Positions 4,319 through 7,792 of a DNA stretch of 7,792 bases are shown piece after piece (position 1 is the first letter of the stretch; every line of letters begins with the position of its first letter). Made by a program: the position numbers and the translations under genes. The notes beneath the pieces are model-generated. The model was not told the origin of the DNA. It did not search any database and was given only the letters and a program-made list of their open reading frames with translations. Source of the stretch: an uncultured Prevotellaceae bacterium (GTDB lineage: Bacteria; Bacteroidota; Bacteroidia; Bacteroidales; Bacteroidaceae). Location of the stretch: assembly GCA_946403615.1 (NCBI GenBank), contig CAMJAO010000093.1, positions 1-7,792 on the forward strand, read 5' to 3'.

Positions 4319-5089
4319 TTACATTCCTGTTGTGTCTTTTAGGTCGCCTTTGGGGTAAAAGGGGAACATATTTTCAGTCATCCATTCGTTTGCCTGACGC
4401 GGAGTGAGTTTCCAACCGCTGTTGCAGGTGCTGACGAATTCCACGAGTGAAGAGCCTTTTTTGGCCATGGAAGCCTCGAAAGCCTTGCGGAGGGCTTTCT
4501 TCGCTTTGCGAATGGCAGCCACGGTCTCGACGCTCTGGCGTGTGACGAAGCATGTGCCTTCCAATTGAGCGGCGATATCGGCCATCTTGAGAGGATATCC
4601 GTGCAGGTCGGCCTGACGTCCATAGGGACAAGTAGCCGTCTTCTGTCCGAGCAGCGTGGTGGGAGCCATCTGTCCACCAGTCATGCCATAAATAGCATTG
4701 TTGATGAAGATGATGACAATATTCTCGCCACGATTGAGCGCATGGATAGTTTCGCAGGTACCAATACAAGCCAAGTCGCCGTCGCCCTGATAGGTGAAGA
4801 CGAGACGGTCGGGCCACATGCGTTTGATGCCGGTAGCCACTGCGGGAGCACGCCCGTGTGCAGCCTCCTGCCAGTCGATGTCGATATAATTGTATGCGAA
4901 CACGGCGCAGCCTACGGGCGAAACGCCTACGCTTTTCTCTTCCATGCCCATCTCCTCGATGACCTCAGCGATGAGTTTATGCACCACACCGTGTGAGCAT
5001 CCGGGGCAATAGTGCATGGGGTTGTCGTTCAACAGAGTCGGTTTCTTGTAAACCAGATTCTCCGGACTGATGATATTGTTTGCTTCCAT
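4319..5089 (-). CDS. korB: 2-oxoacid:ferredoxin oxidoreductase, beta subunit (TPP-binding; KorB type)
   Basis: This is the thiamine diphosphate-binding catalytic subunit of the oxidoreductase. The 256-residue protein has the TPP motif starting GDGDLACIG at residues 102-110 and closing with Asn130-Asn131, followed by AIYGMTGGQ. The N-terminal HYCPGCSHG supplies Cys28 and Cys31, with Cys61 in PVGCAVF and Cys222 in STCNSGW. These fit the four cysteines that hold a [4Fe-4S] cluster in related beta subunits. I start at the ATG at 5089; a GTG one codon earlier is possible. The alpha stop and beta start share a base (TGATG), which points to translational coupling and equal amounts of both subunits. 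Confidence 0.92.
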   Translation of the reverse strand: MEANNIISPENLVYKKPTLLNDNPMHYCPGCSHGVVHKLIAEVIEEMGMEEKSVGVSPVGCAVFAYNYIDIDWQEAAHGRAPAVATGIKRMWPDRLVFTYQGDGDLACIGTCETIHALNRGENIVIIFINNAIYGMTGGQMAPTTLLGQKTATCPYGRQADLHGYPLKMADIAAQLEGTCFVTRQSVETVAAIRKAKKALRKAFEASMAKKGSSLVEFVSTCNSGWKLTPRQANEWMTENMFPFYPKGDLKDTTGM

Positions 5090-6174
5090 CACTTCATCAA
5101 TTTAGTTTTCAATGCCTCTACAATCTCTTCGGGATCGGGAACGATACCGCCCAGACGTCCGAAATACTCCACAGGAACAGCACCGTTGATGGAGAGACGC
5201 ACGTCTTCGACCATCTGTCCGGCGTTGATTTCCGCCACGAGCACACCTTTCTTTCCTTTCGCCATCTCAGAAATCTGCTTGGTCGGGAAGGGCCAGAGAG
5301 TGATAGGACGGAAGAGTCCCACCTTGATGCCTTGTTCACGAGCCAGTTCGATGGCTTTCTCTGAGATACGCGCTGCACTGCCGAATGAAACAATCATATA
5401 ATCGGCATCGTCCATTTGCATGGTTTCGTAGCGCACCTCGTTCTCGCGGATGACCTGATATTTCTCCTGGAGATGGATATTACGCTGCTCCATGATCTCG
5501 GGTTTGAGTTCGAGCGACGTGATGACATTCCTTCCGCGGCTCTTGGGTTTACCTACTGAAGCCCAGGGGCATTGAGCGATGACCTCCTCGTCGGTACGGC
5601 GGGGTTTGAACGGCGGCAGCACCACCTTCTCCATCATCTGTCCGATGACACCGTCGCTGAGAATCATAGCGGGAATGCGATATTTGAATGACAGTTCGAA
5701 AGAGAGATCTACGAAATCGACCATCTCCTGCACCGAAGAGGGTGCGAGCACGAGCACATAGTAGTCGCCATTGCCACCACCACGTGTAGCCTGGAAGTAG
5801 TCGCTCTGTGAGGGCTGGATGGTACCCAGACCGGGACCACCGCGCTGCACATTGACAATCAGTCCGGGCAGTTCGGCACCAGCCATGTAGGCGATACCCT
5901 CCTGTTTGAGAGCCACGCCCGGGCTTGACGACGAAGTCATCGCGCGCTTACCGGCACCTGCGGCGCCATAGACCATGTTAATAGCCGCCACCTCGCTCTC
6001 AGCCTGCACCACGACCATGCCGGTCGTTTCCCAGGGTTTGAGTTCGGCGAGCGTTTCAATCACTTCACTCTGCGGAGTGATAGGGTAACCGAAGTAACCG
6101 TCACAGCCACAGCGGATGGCAGCGTGGGCTATCGCCTCGTTGCCTTTCATCAGTTTCACTTCTTGTTCAGCCAT
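5089..6174 (-). CDS. korA: 2-oxoacid:ferredoxin oxidoreductase, alpha subunit (KorA/VorB type)
   Basis: The alpha subunit works with beta to form the active site of a CoA-acylating 2-oxoacid:ferredoxin oxidoreductase. The 361-residue protein has a pyrimidine-binding domain in roughly residues 1-240, with YPITPQSE at 30-37 (conserved Thr33). QAESEVAAINMVYGAAGAGKRAMT and the SSSSPG loop follow, then NVQRGGPGLGT. A transketolase C-terminal-like domain follows from about 250 to the end. Automated pipelines often call this type 3-methyl-2-oxobutanoate dehydrogenase subunit VorB, while pathway databases may use 2-oxoglutarate oxidoreductase KorA. I cannot settle the substrate from sequence. I start at the ATG at 6174, four bases after the delta stop. 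A longer frame to 6282 would run through the delta gene and adds 36 residues unlike the family. Confidence 0.93.
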   Translation of the reverse strand: MAEQEVKLMKGNEAIAHAAIRCGCDGYFGYPITPQSEVIETLAELKPWETTGMVVVQAESEVAAINMVYGAAGAGKRAMTSSSSPGVALKQEGIAYMAGAELPGLIVNVQRGGPGLGTIQPSQSDYFQATRGGGNGDYYVLVLAPSSVQEMVDFVDLSFELSFKYRIPAMILSDGVIGQMMEKVVLPPFKPRRTDEEVIAQCPWASVGKPKSRGRNVITSLELKPEIMEQRNIHLQEKYQVIRENEVRYETMQMDDADYMIVSFGSAARISEKAIELAREQGIKVGLFRPITLWPFPTKQISEMAKGKKGVLVAEINAGQMVEDVRLSINGAVPVEYFGRLGGIVPDPEEIVEALKTKLMK

Positions 6175-6178
6175 AACT

Positions 6179-6412
6179 TTACTCCTCCACTTTTTTACGG
6201 TACACAGTGATACATCCGTCGGGGCACACGATAGCGCAGGACGCGCACCCGATACAGTCGTCGGGGTGTACGGCCTCCACATAGGGGTATCCGGAGATGT
6301 TCACCTTTTTCGACGCCAAGGCAATGACGTCTTTGGCACAGGCGTAGATGCAGAGTTGACATCCTTTACACCTGTCGGTGTTGACCACGATAGCACCTTT
6401 GATTTTACTCAT
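6179..6412 (-). CDS. korD: 2-oxoacid:ferredoxin oxidoreductase, delta subunit (2x[4Fe-4S] ferredoxin; KorD type)
   Basis: This small electron-carrier subunit passes electrons from the catalytic core to external ferredoxin. The 77-residue protein holds two [4Fe-4S] motifs. The first has Cys15, Cys18, Cys21 and Cys25 (CKGCQLCIYAC), and the second has Cys53, Cys56, Cys59 and Cys63 followed by Pro64 (CIGCASCAIVCP). The residue after Cys25 is Ala where bacterial ferredoxins usually have Pro. About 27 residues separate the clusters. Position directly before alpha, with a four-base gap, marks it as the dedicated delta subunit and not a free ferredoxin. The order delta-alpha-beta-gamma is as seen in other four-subunit enzymes of this class. 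Confidence 0.93.
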   Translation of the reverse strand: MSKIKGAIVVNTDRCKGCQLCIYACAKDVIALASKKVNISGYPYVEAVHPDDCIGCASCAIVCPDGCITVYRKKVEE

Positions 6413-6456
6413 AATATTTAGGATTTAAGTTAACAGAACGGACCTCAAGTCTCATT

Positions 6457-6708
6457 CTAAGGATTATACAAATCTTTGTTATAATAATTCAAAATGTCGT
6501 CGAGCATCTGCTTGGCATGGACCGCAGGACTGTCAGGGTCGAGTTCGATGGCCTCGAGGTAGCAGTTGATTGCCTCCTGCCAATTTCCCTGCCTGCGGTA
6601 TTCATTGCCGCGCTGATAAAAAGTCTCGGCCTCAGCCTTAGCCACCTCGGTCACTCCCTTGGAAGAGATGCCGTTGTTGGCTAGTTGATTATTGTCGTTC
6701 GTTGACAT
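6457..6708 (-). CDS. Small single-TPR protein of unknown function
   Basis: The 83-residue protein has one clear tetratricopeptide-like unit at about residues 26-60. Its helix A is FYQRGNEYRRQGNW and its helix B is QEAINCYLEAIELDPDS, with the usual Gly34, Ala46, Ala53 and Pro58 positions. The N-terminus is polar, rich in Asn and Ser, and likely disordered, and the last 20 residues may form one more helix. There is no signal peptide or membrane segment, so it is probably cytosolic. It starts 21 bases after folD and ends 44 bases before the delta subunit gene, all on one strand, so co-transcription is likely. A single TPR usually suggests a protein-binding role. A role in assembling or regulating the neighbouring oxidoreductase is only a guess from position. 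Confidence 0.8.
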   Translation of the reverse strand: MSTNDNNQLANNGISSKGVTEVAKAEAETFYQRGNEYRRQGNWQEAINCYLEAIELDPDSPAVHAKQMLDDILNYYNKDLYNP

Positions 6709-6729
6709 TCGGCTTCACTTAACTGCTGA

Positions 6730-7608
6730 CTATTTGTAGTACTCTTTCCTGCCTGCCGCAAGCGTATTCTTCATGAGCGAGCAGATGGTCATGGGCCCTA
6801 CCCCACCCGGTACGGGCGAAATGTAGGAGCACTTCGGAGCCACCTCGTCGAACTTCACATCGCCAGAGAGGCGGAAACCGCTCTTGCGTGAAGCGTCGGG
6901 CACGCGTGTCGTACCCACGTCGATAATGACGGCACCTTCTTTCACCATGTCGGCAGTAACAAAACCAGGTTGTCCGATGGCGGCGATGATGATGTCTGCC
7001 TCGAGGCATTCCTCCTTGAGTGTTTTCGAACGGCTGTGGCAGACCGTCACGGTGGCATCGCCCCATTTCTTCTGCATCATGAGTTGGGCCATAGGTTTGC
7101 CCACGATATTGCTTCGTCCGAGAATAACACATTTCTTGCCGCTGGTCTGGATGTTATACCGCTTGAGCAGAGTCATGATGCCGAGCGGTGTGGCCGAGAT
7201 GAAGCAAGGCAGTCCGATGGCCATGCGCCCCACATTCACAGGGTGGAACCCGTCGACATCCTTTCGGTAGTCGATAGCCATGATGACTTTCTGCTCGTCG
7301 ATATGGCGCGGCAGAGGCAGTTGCACGATAAACCCGTCAACATCGTCATCTTCATTGAGCGCACGCACCTGGTCGAGCAGTTCCTCCTCAGTCACATCCG
7401 CTTCAAACCGGATGAGTGACGATTTGAATCCGCAAGCCTCGCAAGCGAGCACTTTGTTTTTCACATACGTCTCCGATCCGCCGTCATGTCCTACGAGAAT
7501 GGCAGCGAGATGGGGGCGTTTGCCTCCTTCGTCAACGATTTTTCCTACTTCTTCGGCTATCTCCGCCTTGATGGCAGCCGCCGTTGCTTTTCCGTCTATG
7601 AGTTGCAT
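6730..7608 (-). CDS. folD: Bifunctional methylenetetrahydrofolate dehydrogenase / methenyltetrahydrofolate cyclohydrolase FolD
   Basis: FolD oxidises 5,10-methylene-THF to methenyl-THF with NADP+ and hydrolyses that to 10-formyl-THF, feeding purine and formyl-methionine synthesis. The 292-residue length is normal for the family. The catalytic motif SETYVKNK gives Tyr48 and Lys52, matching Tyr50 and Lys54 of E. coli FolD. VQLPLP gives Gln96, and KDVDGFH gives Asp119. The nucleotide-binding loop is ILGRSNIVGKPM, and the C-terminal signature is PVPGGVGPMT. The start at 7608 gives the standard MQLIDGK N-terminus. It follows a probable ffh 3' end on the same strand after 160 bases, and precedes the TPR gene by 21 bases. 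No convincing TAnnTTTG promoter was found in the upstream gap, though the gap is long enough for one. Confidence 0.97.
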   Translation of the reverse strand: MQLIDGKATAAAIKAEIAEEVGKIVDEGGKRPHLAAILVGHDGGSETYVKNKVLACEACGFKSSLIRFEADVTEEELLDQVRALNEDDDVDGFIVQLPLPRHIDEQKVIMAIDYRKDVDGFHPVNVGRMAIGLPCFISATPLGIMTLLKRYNIQTSGKKCVILGRSNIVGKPMAQLMMQKKWGDATVTVCHSRSKTLKEECLEADIIIAAIGQPGFVTADMVKEGAVIIDVGTTRVPDASRKSGFRLSGDVKFDEVAPKCSYISPVPGGVGPMTICSLMKNTLAAGRKEYYK

Positions 7609-7612
7609 TCTA

Positions 7613-7651
7613 TAAGCCCCGTTCCTGACCCTCCCTGAGTGGAGGGAATGG
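7613..7651 (+). repeat. GC-rich intergenic repeat, left module (copy 2)
   Basis: It matches 2668-2706 at 35 of 39 positions without gaps, from TAAGCCCC to GAGTGGAGGGAATGG. The internal CCCTCC and GGAGGG arms can form a hairpin. It starts four bases before the folD start codon, that is, in the presumed folD leader on the minus strand. Confidence 0.75.
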
Positions 7652-7742
7652 TTCGTCTTCAGGGGTGTTTTTACTGTTATTGTTAGTTTATTATATCAAA
7701 ATAAGAAAGCGCTCTCCAATGTCATTATATGGTGTTCACTCC

Positions 7743-7771
7743 CTCCCCTCGGAGGGATGGAGAGGGTTTTA
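7743..7771 (+). repeat. GC-rich intergenic repeat, right module (copy 2)
   Basis: CTCCCCTCGGAGGGATGG followed by AGAGGG and four T resembles 2768-2798. The left and right modules are 91 bp apart here and 61 bp apart in the cobS-cobC gap, separated by unrelated AT-rich sequence. It overlaps the last bases of the upstream reading frame's stop codon (7769-7771, minus strand). Confidence 0.6.
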
Positions 7772-7792
7772 TTTCGGCATTCCAGGCATGTT
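7769..7792 (-). CDS. ffh: Probable 3' end of ffh (signal recognition particle protein), partial
   Basis: The minus strand reads Asn-Met-Pro-Gly-Met-Pro-Lys then TAA at the window edge. Methionine- and glycine-rich tails of this kind close the M domain of Ffh, the SRP GTPase that binds signal peptides. I recall ffh preceding folD in Bacteroidetes. Only seven codons are visible, so this rests on tail composition and remembered gene order, and the frame could belong to another protein. Confidence 0.5.
   Translation of the reverse strand, partial: NMPGMPK

Noticed and set aside
4565..5401. Plus-strand frames opposite the beta and alpha subunit genes
   Set aside because: They are antisense shadows of well-conserved proteins, with no domains and no promoter or start context.
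6175..6282. 36-residue N-terminal extension of the alpha subunit
   Set aside because: It would overlap most of the delta subunit's second iron-sulfur motif in another frame, and it is unlike the family. The ATG at 6174 gives the usual MAEQEVKLMKGN start.
6970..7419. Plus-strand open frame of 149 codons opposite folD
   Set aside because: FolD on the other strand is complete with all catalytic residues, and the antisense frame has no recognisable features.

Overview
This 7.8 kb window looks like ordinary chromosome from a member of the Bacteroidetes, probably the Prevotella group. The clues are a consensus Bacteroidetes promoter (TTTG, 20-nt spacer, TAccTTTG) in front of a tRNA gene, the near absence of Shine-Dalgarno sequences, the protein sequences themselves, and GC-rich palindromic repeats between genes. 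The genus is inferred from pattern recognition, not from a search.

Layout. The plus strand from 115 to 3328 carries cobU, cobT, cobS and cobC. Together these assemble the lower (nucleotide) loop of cobalamin: CobU activates adenosylcobinamide, CobT activates dimethylbenzimidazole, CobS joins the two and CobC-type phosphatases remove the phosphate. Next come a GC-rich intergenic stretch and a tRNA-Val(GAC) gene with a clear promoter (3495-3619). A strong symmetric hairpin at 3622-3658 ends the tRNA transcript and also the converging minus-strand operon. On the minus strand, in transcription order, lie the last seven codons of what looks like ffh (7769-7792), folD, a small one-TPR protein, and the four subunits (delta, alpha, beta, gamma) of a 2-oxoacid:ferredoxin oxidoreductase of the Vor/Kor type.

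Function. The two halves are separate metabolic modules: cobalamin loop assembly or salvage on one strand, and one-carbon folate metabolism plus ferredoxin-linked 2-oxoacid oxidation on the other.

I do not see a new enzyme system, a defence island or a mobile element with its own genes. The part not explained by genes is the repeat structure. Several short tracts have different unit sequences but the same 7-bp period: upstream of cobT, inside the cobT reading frame, across the cobC stop codon, and twice between the gamma and beta oxidoreductase genes. A 10-bp-period tract supplies the 3' end and stop of cobU. A separate two-part GC-rich element occurs in both the cobS-cobC and ffh-folD gaps.
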